DNA from: Alphaproteobacteria bacterium
GTDB taxonomy: Bacteria; Pseudomonadota; Alphaproteobacteria; Bin95
Length of the DNA stretch: 62,755 bases
NCBI GenBank assembly: GCA_022822125.1
Contig: JAJECF010000012.1
Coordinates: forward strand, 1 to 62,755
Direction of reading: 5' to 3'
The translations under genes and the position numbers were made by a program. How positions within the stretch are numbered: the first letter of the stretch is position 1; each line of letters opens with the position of its first letter. Below the pieces are notes generated by a model. It was not told where the DNA came from, did no database searches, and was given only the letters and a program-made list of their open reading frames with translations. Positions 1 through 8,118 of this stretch are shown in pieces.

Positions 1-343
1 GCGTGCAAATCGCATCCGCGTCGGGTTACACTCTGTGCGCATCGGGGCGTTCCTCTGCAACAGGACAAGTCTTTGTCACAAAAGAACTTTCTCACATGCA
101 GGGCCCCGATGCACCTACACCCGGTGAGAAATCCGGGATAGAGCGGTATGTGACCGGTTTGAAACAGGTGGCGGCCCTTCGATACGCGCCCCCTTCGGCA
201 GGCTCAGGACAGGCTGCTGACGCGGTCGCTACTCAGGGTGAGGAGGAGGACGGAGGCGTGTTCCAAGGCTTCATCGCGAGTAGCGGCGGAGCCGCGTATC
301 GAGGGACGGCCGGACTTCCGTTTCAGCCTGAAAGGGTTCCGCT
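1..343. other. Intergenic region with palindromic repeats
   Basis: I find no convincing gene in the first 343 bases; the reading frame open across it has no recognisable protein features and runs through repeats. From about 176 the region holds two copies of a dispersed palindromic repeat seen elsewhere in the window (176-243 and 271-306). A 10-base inverted repeat, GCATCGGGGC at 39-48 and GCCCCGATGC at 103-112, brackets a relatively AT-rich stretch at 60-95 that might hold a promoter reading out of the window. Confidence 0.6.
176..306. repeat. Dispersed palindromic repeat, two copies
   Basis: Two degenerate copies of a repeat built on TCGATACGCG ... CGCTACTC(A/G)GG. The first, 176-243, runs from CCTTCGATACGCG to CGCTACTCAGGGTGAGG with an enlarged centre. 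The second, 271-306, lies in the opposite orientation (GAGTAGCGGCGGAGCCGCGTATCGAGG). They have the form of REP-type elements and resemble the copies at 4622-4718 and 41734-41944. No transposase is nearby. Confidence 0.7.
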
Positions 344-709
344 CTAGCCGCTCCGCTCGAACATGCCGAGCTTGAGGTCGAGGCCTGCGCCGAGCCAGAG
401 GGCGCGGTCGCGGTGGTCCTTGAGGTCGTCGCCGGCATTGGGGTGGACGAGGACGATCAGCCCGTCCCGCTCCAGGGCGAGCCAGGGCACGAGGTCCGCA
501 AACGCCTCCGGCCCAAAGGCGATCTGGAAGCTCCACATCGGGTGCGGCCCGACCGGTCGCTCGTGGAAGCGTCCGACCGCCACCCTCTCGCCGAACGCCT
601 CGCCCACGCGCTGCTTCAGGGCCCAGGCGCGCGTCTTGCTCGCCTGGTCGAAATAGACATGCGCGTGCCAGCTCTCGATGGCGGCGGCGCCCGGCGCGGC
701 TTCGCTCAT
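344..709 (-). CDS. DOPA 4,5-dioxygenase family protein
   Basis: This 121-residue protein has the signatures of the small extradiol DOPA 4,5-dioxygenase family. WHAHVYFD lies at residues 14-21, with H15 and H17 as candidate iron ligands, followed by GPHPMWSF with H56 and VLVHPN with H89. Family members open the catechol ring of DOPA-like compounds in fungi and plants; the bacterial substrate is generally unknown. Its ATG overlaps the aldolase stop by 4 bases (ATGA), so the two are translationally coupled and this is the last gene of a short minus-strand operon. The family call is solid; the substrate is not. Confidence 0.82.
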   Translation of the reverse strand: MSEAAPGAAAIESWHAHVYFDQASKTRAWALKQRVGEAFGERVAVGRFHERPVGPHPMWSFQIAFGPEAFADLVPWLALERDGLIVLVHPNAGDDLKDHRDRALWLGAGLDLKLGMFERSG

Positions 710-1626
710 GCCTTGCCCAGATAGATGTCCACGATCCGGCCCAGAAGCGCCAGCGCGTCCTCGCGCGGACGCTGGAACGCATTGCGGCCGACGATGGAGC
801 CGGTGGCGCCGCCGTCCCGCAACTGGCGGATCTCGTTCAGCAGACCTTCCGTATCGCGCGCCTCGCCGCCGGAAAAGACCACCATGCGCCGCCCGTTGAA
901 GCAGGACTGCACGACATGAGCCGTGCGCTCGGCCAGCGTCGCCACGGGGATGTCCCGGTCGCGATAGACCTTCGCCGCGGCGTCGAGCTCCAGCGCCTCC
1001 GCCGGCGGCTTCACCTTGACGATATGTGCGCCCAGCAGACAGGCCATATGCGCGGCGTAAGCGCAGATATCCACCGCCGTTTCGCCCTGCTTGGAGAGGT
1101 CGCCGCCGCGCGGGTAGCTCCAGACGACGACCGCAAGCCCGGACGCCTTGGCTTCCTTCGCCAGGTCGCGGATTTCCTCCATCATCTCGAACTGGTCGTC
1201 GGAGGCTGGGTAGATCGTGAAGCCGATGGCCGAACAGCCGAGCCGGAGCGCATCGGCGACGGAGGCCGTCACCGCCTGGTCCTTGAGGCGCGAAAGGCTG
1301 TTGGCGCTGTTCATCTTCAGGATGGTCGGAATCTGGCCGGCATAGCTGTCGGCGCCCGCCTCGATCATGCCGAGCGGCGCGGCATAGGCTGACAGGCCGG
1401 CCTCCAGCGCAAGGTCGAAATGGTAATGCGGGTCATAGGCGGGCGGATTAGGCGCGAAGCTGCGCGCCGGCCCGTGTTCGAAGCCCTGGTCCACCGGCAG
1501 GATCACCAGCTTGCCGGTCCCGCCGAGCCGGCCCTGCATCAGGATGCGGGCGAGGTTCGCCTTGACGCCGGGGTTCTCGCTCTCATAGCCCGAAAGGATG
1601 CTCCGGACCGTGTCTGTGACGCGCAT
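706..1626 (-). CDS. fbaB: Class I fructose-bisphosphate aldolase (DhnA/FbaB type)
   Basis: The protein is a TIM-barrel class I aldolase of the DhnA/FbaB family that cleaves fructose 1,6-bisphosphate to triose phosphates through a lysine Schiff base. From the chosen start it has 306 residues, with PVDQGFEHG at 44-52, VVWSYPRG at 167-174 and HIVKVKPP at 201-208, where the Schiff-base lysine (K204 or K206) is expected. I chose ATG at 1626 because conserved sequence begins at MRVTDTV; an in-frame start 63 bases upstream would add a non-conserved tail. With the phosphofructokinase at 36-37 kb it suggests a working upper Embden-Meyerhof route. Confidence 0.88.
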   Translation of the reverse strand: MRVTDTVRSILSGYESENPGVKANLARILMQGRLGGTGKLVILPVDQGFEHGPARSFAPNPPAYDPHYHFDLALEAGLSAYAAPLGMIEAGADSYAGQIPTILKMNSANSLSRLKDQAVTASVADALRLGCSAIGFTIYPASDDQFEMMEEIRDLAKEAKASGLAVVVWSYPRGGDLSKQGETAVDICAYAAHMACLLGAHIVKVKPPAEALELDAAAKVYRDRDIPVATLAERTAHVVQSCFNGRRMVVFSGGEARDTEGLLNEIRQLRDGGATGSIVGRNAFQRPREDALALLGRIVDIYLGKA

Positions 1627-1685
1627 GGGGTCGGCTCCCGGTTCGCAGGACAGCCCGGTTCGATTACGCCGCCCGGCTGGCGATT

Positions 1686-2351
1686 TCAAGACCTTCGGGG
1701 CCGGCGCCGGAACGCCATTTCCTGCTCCGTGAGGTCGGTCGTGGTCCCTGTCCAGGCATATACCAGAAGCGTTGGCTCCAGCGCGCAGGTCGTGATCTTG
1801 TGGTCGAATTCCGGCGTGTTCAGAATCATCGAACCGGGCGTATAGACCGCCGCGTCGTTCTGGGACATCGCTCCGGAGAGACAGATATAGCTCTCGGTTA
1901 CGCCCTGATGCGCATGGCTGGGGTATATCGTGCGCGGCGCAAACAGCACGCAGCCGAGCACGAGGTCTTCGGCCATCACCGGACCCATCGGCCCCAGGAA
2001 TTCGGCATAGGCGAATTTGTCGCCGAGCCTGCCCGGCATGACGCGGTAACCGTATCGCCAGACCAGTTCAGGCGCGACCGTTTCCACGCAGTTCACCAGG
2101 GCAGCCGGGCCGAAGCGCTTGCCGTTGTCAAGCGCGCGGCGGAGATGGACGCAGACGGGCTTCGACCGGGGCCGGCGCTCGAGCACGAAGGGATTCTGCC
2201 GGATGGCCCGGTTGAGCCGCTGGCGCACCAGCCGGTGGTGAGAACGGATCGGGCGGCTGCCGCCGGAGGAACTGTGCCGGTAAGCCCAGTAGATTTCGTT
2301 CAGCAGGTAGCGCCAGTCGGGGCGCTCGTCGAGCGTCGGCGCAAGGTCCAT
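1686..2351 (-). CDS. DMSP-lyase-like cupin protein (DddL/DddQ family)
   Basis: This 221-residue protein ends in a cupin fold like the DddL/DddQ dimethylsulfoniopropionate lyases, which split DMSP into acrylate and dimethyl sulfide. Seen in the sequence: H146 and H148 in YPSHAHQG, E153 and Y155 in TESYICLSG, and H184 in FDHKITT, followed by EPTLLVYAWTG. That is the metal-binding and catalytic-tyrosine pattern of the family, but with one extra residue between the second His and the Glu. ATG at 2351 is preceded by GGGGAGA about 5 bases upstream. The gene is followed by the aldolase and the DOPA-dioxygenase-like gene. DMSP activity is inferred; another cupin reaction is possible. Confidence 0.6.
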   Translation of the reverse strand: MDLAPTLDERPDWRYLLNEIYWAYRHSSSGGSRPIRSHHRLVRQRLNRAIRQNPFVLERRPRSKPVCVHLRRALDNGKRFGPAALVNCVETVAPELVWRYGYRVMPGRLGDKFAYAEFLGPMGPVMAEDLVLGCVLFAPRTIYPSHAHQGVTESYICLSGAMSQNDAAVYTPGSMILNTPEFDHKITTCALEPTLLVYAWTGTTTDLTEQEMAFRRRPRRS

Positions 2352-2401
2352 GACAGTCTCCCCGTTGCACTGCCGAGAAACCGTCCGTCGAGCATATACC
2401 C

Positions 2402-2776
2402 TTACCCGCTTCGTTGTCCCCGGTTTCTGACGACGCGCCGCCCGGAGGCGCGGGCGATCTCCTGCAAGCGCCGGAAGCGCTCGTCGTCGGTCTCGACCGC
2501 CGCATCGAGCCCGTGCCGGAAGGCGGCAAGCGCAAGGCCCGGCTTGTCGGCGCAATCGAGGCGGCCGCGCAGCGCCTTGTCCGGAAAGCGGGCGGCTGCG
2601 AGATCCACGAGCTTGCGGAAGAAGAGCGGCCCGAGCGTGAACGCGCCGCCCGGCGGACTTACCAGCAGCACGCGCCTCGCCGGAGATTGCGCAAGCGCGG
2701 CCGTGACCGCCTCGAGCGAGGCTGCATCCGCGACGACCGTTTCGGCGGCCTTGGTCTTGCGGTCTTCCGGGGCCAT
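2402..2776 (-). CDS. Conserved hypothetical protein, about 124 residues
   Basis: I do not recognise this protein. It is 124 residues long and rich in Ala and Arg. A hydrophobic strand (RRVLLVSPPGGAF) is followed by LGPLFFRKLVDLA and by a LDCADKPGLALAAFRHG segment, which suggests a small alpha/beta fold. There is no signal peptide or membrane segment. It starts 37 bases from the divergent hydroxyacid dehydrogenase gene and ends 50 bases before the DMSP-lyase-like gene on the same strand, so it may be the first gene of that transcript. The start at 2776 was chosen as the first ATG in the short divergent gap. Confidence 0.55.
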   Translation of the reverse strand: MAPEDRKTKAAETVVADAASLEAVTAALAQSPARRVLLVSPPGGAFTLGPLFFRKLVDLAAARFPDKALRGRLDCADKPGLALAAFRHGLDAAVETDDERFRRLQEIARASGRRVVRNRGQRSG

Positions 2777-2813
2777 TATGGCGCCCAGAATGGCATGGGG
2801 GAGCCTCCCGCGC

Positions 2814-3743
2814 ATGGTCCTTGCGATCTGCAATACCGGCGGCGCCGGCGACGACGAGCGGTGGAAGGCGGAATTACGCCGGGTACTGCCGGGTCTGGAG
2901 ATACGCGACTGGCCGGATATCGGAGACCCCGCGGAGACCGAATTCGTGCTGCTGTTCAAAAGCGCGCCCGGCCTGTTCGACGGCATGACCGGCCTTCGCG
3001 CCGTGCTGTCCGCCGGGGCGGGCGTGGACGGGTTTCTGGGTGACCTGCCGGCAGGCGTGCCGGCGGTCCGGCTGGTTGATCCCTGGATGCAAACGGCAAT
3101 GGCCGCCTGGGCCGTGCATGCCGTGCTGCATTTCGCGCGCAACATGCCGGCCTATGCGGCCCAGCAGGCGAGAGGCGTCTGGCGGGAACAGTTCGAGGAG
3201 TATTTCGAGCCGCGCCGTATCGGCATTCTCGGCTGCGGCGAGATCGGGCGGCGCACGGGGCGCGCGCTGGCGGATCTCGGCTTCCGCGTTTCGGGCTGGA
3301 CGCGCACGCCGCGAGACCTGGGCGGGCTGGAGAACCTTCATGGCGAGGCGGGCCTGGACCGGCTGCTCGCCGGAAGCGAGTTCCTCGTCTGCCTGCTGCC
3401 GCTGACGCCTGGAACCGATGGCCTGCTGGACGCCGGGCGGCTGGCGCGGCTTCCGGAAGGCGCCTTCCTCGTCAATGCTTCGCGCGGCCGGATCGTCGTG
3501 CAGCGCGACCTGCTGGCGGCGCTCGATTCGGGCCGGCTCGGCGGCGCGTGGCTCGATGTTGCCGAGCCTGAGCCCCTGCCGCCCGGAGACCCGCTCTGGC
3601 GCCATCCGGGCGTGTGGATTACGCCCCATGTGGCGGGCGTCACCAATCCCGTCACCGGCGCGACGCTGGTCGCGGAGACCATCCGCCGGGCGCGGGCCGG
3701 TGAAACCCTCCTCCATCTTGTCGACCGCAACCGAGGATATTGA
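2814..3743 (+). CDS. 2-hydroxyacid dehydrogenase (glyoxylate/hydroxypyruvate reductase A-like)
   Basis: A 309-residue NAD(P)-dependent D-2-hydroxyacid dehydrogenase. The Rossmann motif GCGEIG lies at 140-145, followed by the catalytic Arg in NASRG (R224), a Glu in DVAEPEPLP (about 251-253) and His in TPHVAG (H272). The short N-terminal domain and overall length match the GhrA-type branch, which reduces glyoxylate or hydroxypyruvate. The start is ATG 2814 at MVLAICNTG; an in-frame ATG 24 bases upstream adds no conserved residues. Its stop precedes the SDR start by 5 bases, indicating a two-gene operon. The substrate is inferred. Confidence 0.82.
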   Translation: MVLAICNTGGAGDDERWKAELRRVLPGLEIRDWPDIGDPAETEFVLLFKSAPGLFDGMTGLRAVLSAGAGVDGFLGDLPAGVPAVRLVDPWMQTAMAAWAVHAVLHFARNMPAYAAQQARGVWREQFEEYFEPRRIGILGCGEIGRRTGRALADLGFRVSGWTRTPRDLGGLENLHGEAGLDRLLAGSEFLVCLLPLTPGTDGLLDAGRLARLPEGAFLVNASRGRIVVQRDLLAALDSGRLGGAWLDVAEPEPLPPGDPLWRHPGVWITPHVAGVTNPVTGATLVAETIRRARAGETLLHLVDRNRGY

Positions 3744-3748
3744 CCCCC

Positions 3749-4501
3749 ATGGGACATTTTCAGGGAAAACGCGCACTGGTCACCGGCGCCGGCACGGGCA
3801 TCGGCAAGCAGCTGGCGCTCGATCTCGCCGGGGCCGGCGCGGAGGTCGCGATTTGCGGCCGCCGGCGCGCGCCGCTGGAGGAGACCGCGCAGCTCGCCGG
3901 CGGCGGCATCGCCGTGCATCCCGCCGACCTGACGGACCCGGACGAGGCCTTCCGGCTCGCCGAGACCGTCGGGCCTGTCGATATCCTGGTCAACAATGCG
4001 GGCTTTTCCTCCAATGTGCGCAGCACGCGCCATATCGGCCCGGAGGAATGGCGCGCGGTCATGGATGTGAACACGCTCGGCCCCGCCATGCTGACCCGCG
4101 CGCTCCTGCCGGCGATGATCGAGCAGGGCGCGGGCGATGTGGTCACCGTCTCGTCCATGGCCGCCGTCTCGCCCAGCATCATGGCGGGCGCCGCCTACAG
4201 CGCCGCCAAGTCCGCCGTCCGCGCCTGGATGGAGGTGCTGGCGGCGGAGGTGCAGCGCTACGGGGTCCGCTGTATCACCGTGCTGCCGGGCGAAGTCGAT
4301 ACGCCAATCCTCGACCGCCGCGCCCTGCCGCCGGACGCCGCGGCGCGCGCGACGATGATGATGCCGGAGGACGTATCGGCGGCGATCGTCATGGCGCTCG
4401 CCCTGCCCCGACGGGCCACGGTGTCCGAGATCGCCATGATCGCAACCGAGCCCCGCGACCGCAGCGAGGATGTCCGCGCCGCAATGGAGAAAACCGGCTG
4501 A
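3749..4501 (+). CDS. SDR family oxidoreductase
   Basis: A classical short-chain dehydrogenase/reductase of 250 residues: TGAGTGIG at 12-19 binds the nucleotide, NNAG lies at 82-85, and the catalytic Ser135/136, Tyr150 and Lys154 (YSAAK) are present. The substrate cannot be read from the sequence. I chose ATG 3749, where GAGGA sits about 11 bases upstream, over an in-frame TTG at 3740 that overlaps the upstream stop but leaves only 2 bases to that GAGGA. It is co-transcribed with the hydroxyacid dehydrogenase before it. Confidence 0.85.
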   Translation: MGHFQGKRALVTGAGTGIGKQLALDLAGAGAEVAICGRRRAPLEETAQLAGGGIAVHPADLTDPDEAFRLAETVGPVDILVNNAGFSSNVRSTRHIGPEEWRAVMDVNTLGPAMLTRALLPAMIEQGAGDVVTVSSMAAVSPSIMAGAAYSAAKSAVRAWMEVLAAEVQRYGVRCITVLPGEVDTPILDRRALPPDAAARATMMMPEDVSAAIVMALALPRRATVSEIAMIATEPRDRSEDVRAAMEKTG

Positions 4502-4782
4502 TGCCGGAGGCCGGGACGGCGGCGGGACGATAGCCGCAAGTCATACCAACGGCACTGGGTTGAAACTCACGGACAAATACCGCCCGGTTTCCCTTTCTTG
4601 CGTCGATCCGCTCCCCGCCTCTCCTCATCCTGAGTAGCGACCGCGCTAGCGGGCGCGTATCGAAGGATGCCCCGCGCCGTCCCTCGATACGCGGCTGGCG
4701 CCGCTACTCGGGATGAAGACAAAGGACCGGGGCTACGGTAGGGAGGCGCCGCGCCATCGGTTCCGATCAACAACCGCTGGTA
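4502..4782. other. Convergent intergenic region with a repeat pair
   Basis: This 281-base gap lies between two convergent genes, the SDR and the FAD/GcvT oxidoreductase. It contains two oppositely oriented copies of the dispersed palindromic repeat (4622-4669 and 4680-4718), which could form a large hairpin and help end transcription from both sides. I see no gene or RNA signature. Confidence 0.55.
4622..4718. repeat. Inverted pair of dispersed palindromic repeats
   Basis: Copy one (4622-4669) reads CTCATCCTGAGTAGCG ... CGCGTATCGAAGGATG. Copy two (4680-4718) is close to its reverse complement, TCGATACGCGG ... CGCTACTCGGGATGAAG. About 10 bases separate them, so the pair can fold on itself. 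They belong to the same family as the copies at 176-306 and 41734-41944. Confidence 0.75.
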
Positions 4783-7209
4783 TCACCCCCGCATGGCCGC
4801 GCCGTCGGGGTCGAAGAGGGGTTGGCGTTGCAGGCGGGCGGGCCGGCGGTCGCCGAGGATTTCGACCTCCCAGCCTTCCTCCGCCGCCGCCAGCGCTTTC
4901 GGTACATAGCCGCAGGCGACGGAGACGCCGGACCAGTGGGCGTAGCCGCCGGAGGTGACGGCGCCGACGACCTCGCCGCCGCGCCAGATCGGCTCGTCGC
5001 CCATGGCGTCGGCATCCACGGCGCCCACGGAGAAGAAGCAGAGGCGGACCGCGCCGCCCGACTCCCGCTCGCGGCGCGCGGCTTCCTTACCGATGAAATC
5101 CGCCGGCTTGTCATAGGCGATGAAGCGGTCCAGCCGCGCCTCCACCGGGCCGTAGAGCGGGCGGTATTCCCTTGCCCAGGAGCCGTAATGCTTCTCGACG
5201 CGCAGCCCGTTCAGCGCGCGGCTGCCGAAAGGGCGGATGCCATGCGGCTCGCCCGCGGCCAGCAGCAGGTCGAGCAGGAGGCGCTGATAGTCCGGCGCAA
5301 CCCAGACCTCGTAGCCGAGGCCGCCTGTATAGCTCACCCGCCCGACAAGCGCGGGCACGGGGCCGAGCGTCATGCGGCGCACGTCCATGAAGCGAAACGC
5401 CTCCGGGGAGACATCCTCGCGGACGACCGCCGCCAGCACGTCCCGCGCCTTCGGCCCGGCTATCGCAAGGCCGTTCAGCACCCCGCCCAGCGGCGCGACC
5501 GAAACCGACCCGTCTGTCGGCAGATGCCGGGCGAGCCAGCGCATGTGGTATTCCTCCGCCGGCCCGGAGCCGACCAGCCGCCAGCGGCCGCCGCCCGGAT
5601 TGGCGAGCGTGAAATCGCCGATGAGCCTGCCCGCCTCGTTCAGCATCGGCGCGAGGCCCATACGCCCCTCGCGCGGCAGGCGGCCGGCCAGAACCCGGTC
5701 CAGCCAGGCCTCCGCGCCCGGCCCCGCCACATCGTATTTGGCGAAGCCGCTCGTCTCCGCAACGCCGACGCCCTCGCGCACGGCCCGGCATTCCGCGCCC
5801 ACATGCTCGAAGTCCGTCGAGCGGCGGAAGGAAAGCCGGTCCTTTACGCCGGGCGGCGCGAACCAGAGCGGCTGCTCCAGGCCCCAGGCGTCGCCGAACA
5901 CGGCGCCCATGCCCGCCAGCCGGTCGTGGACCGGAGTCGTGCGGAGCGGCCGGGCCGCGGGCAGTTCCTCGTTCGGGAAGCGGATCGAGAAGCGCCGCGA
6001 ATAGTTTTCGCGGACCTTGGCGTCGGTATAGGCGGGCGTCGCCCAGGCGCCGTAGCGGGCGACATCCATCGCGTGAATGTCAAAACCGGGATCGCCGTCG
6101 ACGATCCAGTTGGCGAGCGCGAGGCCGACGCCGCCGCCCTGGCTGAAGCCGGCCATGACGGCGCAGGCGCACCAGAAGCCCGGCAGGCCGCGCACCGGCC
6201 CGACAAGCGGGTTGCCGTCCGGCGCAAAGCAGAACGGCCCGTTGACGACCCGCTTGATACCGGCCTGCTTGAAGGCCGGGAAATGTTCGAAGCCGGTTTC
6301 GAGCGAGGGCGCTATGCGGTCCAGGTCCGGCGGCAGCAAGTCATGGCCGAAATCCCAGGGCGTTTCGACCGGTGACCAGGGCTTGCAGGCCTTCTCATAG
6401 GTGCCCATCAACATGCCGCGCCCTTCCTGGCGCAGATAGATTTCGCCCTCGAAATCCACGATGTGCAGCACCTCGCGGCCCGTCTCGCGGTTGAAGACCT
6501 CCACCTCCGGCATGTCGTCGGTGATGAGATACATGTGCTCCATCGCGAGCACCGGCAGTTCGAGGCCCACCATGCGGCCGACCTCGCGCGCCCAGAGCCC
6601 GCCGGCATTGACGACATGCCCGGCCCGTATCTCACCCTTGTCTGTCGTCACCAGCCACTCGCCGCCCGGCAGGAGCCTGAGCGCCTCGACTTTGGTGAAG
6701 CGGTTGACCTCTGCTCCCTGCTTGCGGGCCGCCCCGGCATAGGCATGGGTCACGCCGGACGGATCGACATGGCCGTCGCCGGCGTTCCAGAGCGCGCCGA
6801 CGAAATGCCGGGGGTCGAGCAGCGGCATATGCGCATGCGCCTCCTCGGCGGAGACGATCTCCGTCTCCAGGCCCAGATAACGCCCACGGGCATGCGTCAT
6901 CTTCAGCCATTCCATGCGCTCCGGCGTGCCGGCCAGCATGTAGCCGCCCGTGACATGCAGCCCGACCGAATGGCCCGATTCCGCCTCGATCTCCGGATAG
7001 AGCTCGATGGTGTATTTCTGCAGCCGGGCGATATGCGGGTCGCCATTAATGGTGTGCATGCCGCCGGCCGCGTGCCAGCTCGACCCGGAGGTGAGCTCGT
7101 CGCGCTCCAGCAGCACGACATCCTTCCAGCCGCGCTTCGTCAGGTGGTAGAGCACGGAAGCGCCCACCACCCCGCCGCCGATGACGACGACCCGGGCATG
7201 GGTTTTCAT
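4783..7209 (-). CDS. FAD-dependent oxidoreductase with GcvT domains (dimethylglycine/sarcosine dehydrogenase-like)
   Basis: An 808-residue two-part enzyme. The N-terminal half is a DAO-type flavoprotein: the GGGVVG dinucleotide motif follows VVVI at 7-10, and SSWHAAG carries H46 where dimethylglycine and sarcosine dehydrogenases attach FAD covalently. A short linker domain (about 375-430) leads into a GcvT aminomethyltransferase-like domain (about 430-700) and its C-terminal beta domain. Relatives oxidise N-methyl groups and pass the one-carbon unit to tetrahydrofolate. The gene overlaps the amidohydrolase gene by 4 bases and lies downstream of a ferredoxin reductase, so the three are probably one operon. 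A paralogue lies at 33586-36018. The exact substrate is unknown. Confidence 0.85.
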   Translation of the reverse strand: MKTHARVVVIGGGVVGASVLYHLTKRGWKDVVLLERDELTSGSSWHAAGGMHTINGDPHIARLQKYTIELYPEIEAESGHSVGLHVTGGYMLAGTPERMEWLKMTHARGRYLGLETEIVSAEEAHAHMPLLDPRHFVGALWNAGDGHVDPSGVTHAYAGAARKQGAEVNRFTKVEALRLLPGGEWLVTTDKGEIRAGHVVNAGGLWAREVGRMVGLELPVLAMEHMYLITDDMPEVEVFNRETGREVLHIVDFEGEIYLRQEGRGMLMGTYEKACKPWSPVETPWDFGHDLLPPDLDRIAPSLETGFEHFPAFKQAGIKRVVNGPFCFAPDGNPLVGPVRGLPGFWCACAVMAGFSQGGGVGLALANWIVDGDPGFDIHAMDVARYGAWATPAYTDAKVRENYSRRFSIRFPNEELPAARPLRTTPVHDRLAGMGAVFGDAWGLEQPLWFAPPGVKDRLSFRRSTDFEHVGAECRAVREGVGVAETSGFAKYDVAGPGAEAWLDRVLAGRLPREGRMGLAPMLNEAGRLIGDFTLANPGGGRWRLVGSGPAEEYHMRWLARHLPTDGSVSVAPLGGVLNGLAIAGPKARDVLAAVVREDVSPEAFRFMDVRRMTLGPVPALVGRVSYTGGLGYEVWVAPDYQRLLLDLLLAAGEPHGIRPFGSRALNGLRVEKHYGSWAREYRPLYGPVEARLDRFIAYDKPADFIGKEAARRERESGGAVRLCFFSVGAVDADAMGDEPIWRGGEVVGAVTSGGYAHWSGVSVACGYVPKALAAAEEGWEVEILGDRRPARLQRQPLFDPDGAAMRG

Positions 7210-8102
7210 GCCGTATCTCTCCCCGGCTCGCGGGCGCGCTCCTCGGCATAGGCGGCCAGCCGGTCCGTCAGGCGCGCGAGGTCAGCCTGCACCGAAGCGA
7301 AGTCCGGGCTCGGGCGGCGCGTCTGCTCGTCGATATAGAGGGCCTTGTTGATCTCGATCTGAAGGCTGTGGCGGCCGGCGCGGGGCGCGGAGAAGGCGCG
7401 CACGAGTTCGACGCCCTTGAAGATGTGGTTGGTCCGCACCCTGTAGCCGAGGCCGCGCAGCGTCTCGGCGGCGAGCGCCGTGAAATCCGCTTCGCAGGTC
7501 GTGCCGTCGCGGTCGCCGAGCACGATGTCCGGCCGCCGGGACATGTCCTCCCGGCTGCGCGAGCCCATGGAGTGGCAATTCAGATGATAGGCCGAGCCGA
7601 AGCGCGCCGCCAGCCTGTCCAGCGCTTCGCCCAGTGCGCGGTGATAGGGCGCGTGGTAGCAGCGGATGCGCGCCTGCACCTCCTCGACGCGCAGCCGGCG
7701 GTCGTAAAGCGCGCGGTCGTCCTCGCCTATGGTCCGCCGGATGAGGCCGATGCCGCGCCGGGTCTTTTCCGTCGGCGCGAGCGGGCCGGGCCAGCGCCCG
7801 TCGATCAGGCGCGCGTCGATATCGTCCGCAGCGCGGTTCGGGTCGATATAGGTGCGCGGGAAATGCGCCTTCAGCAGCGCCGCGCCGAGCTTCGGCCCGT
7901 CGCCGAACAAGGCGTCCACTGCCGTATCCACCGCGTCGAGCAGCGTTTCGCGGTCCACGGCCGCGTCGAAATCTTCCGGATAGTCGGTGCCGCTATGGGG
8001 CGAGTCGAGCAGCAGCGGCCGCACCGGGCCGGTCGGCCCGATCATGGTCAGCACCCCCGGCAGCGTGTAGGTCTCAATCAACGGCCGGCGCCCCTTCGGC
8101 AT
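7206..8102 (-). CDS. N-formylglutamate amidohydrolase family protein
   Basis: A 298-residue member of the N-formylglutamate amidohydrolase (HutG-like) family. LLDSPHSGTDYP near residue 32 and YHLNCHSMGS near 190 supply the zinc and active-site residues typical of the family. Characterised members release formate from N-formyl-L-glutamate at the end of histidine degradation, but no other hut gene is in this window. Instead it is coupled by a 4-base overlap to an FAD/GcvT oxidoreductase, so its true substrate may be another N-formyl or N-acyl amino compound. ATG at 8102 lies 16 bases after the reductase stop. Confidence 0.8.
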   Translation of the reverse strand: MPKGRRPLIETYTLPGVLTMIGPTGPVRPLLLDSPHSGTDYPEDFDAAVDRETLLDAVDTAVDALFGDGPKLGAALLKAHFPRTYIDPNRAADDIDARLIDGRWPGPLAPTEKTRRGIGLIRRTIGEDDRALYDRRLRVEEVQARIRCYHAPYHRALGEALDRLAARFGSAYHLNCHSMGSRSREDMSRRPDIVLGDRDGTTCEADFTALAAETLRGLGYRVRTNHIFKGVELVRAFSAPRAGRHSLQIEINKALYIDEQTRRPSPDFASVQADLARLTDRLAAYAEERAREPGRDTA

Positions 8103-8118
8103 GGCGCGAGCGGTCGGG

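Noticed and set aside
3..347. A 114-codon plus-strand open frame at the window start
   Set aside because: It translates the palindromic repeats and shows no protein motif or ribosome binding site.
1800..2813. Upstream in-frame extension of the hydroxyacid dehydrogenase
   Set aside because: The extension overlaps the DMSP-lyase-like and hypothetical genes in antisense, and the dehydrogenase fold begins at 2814.
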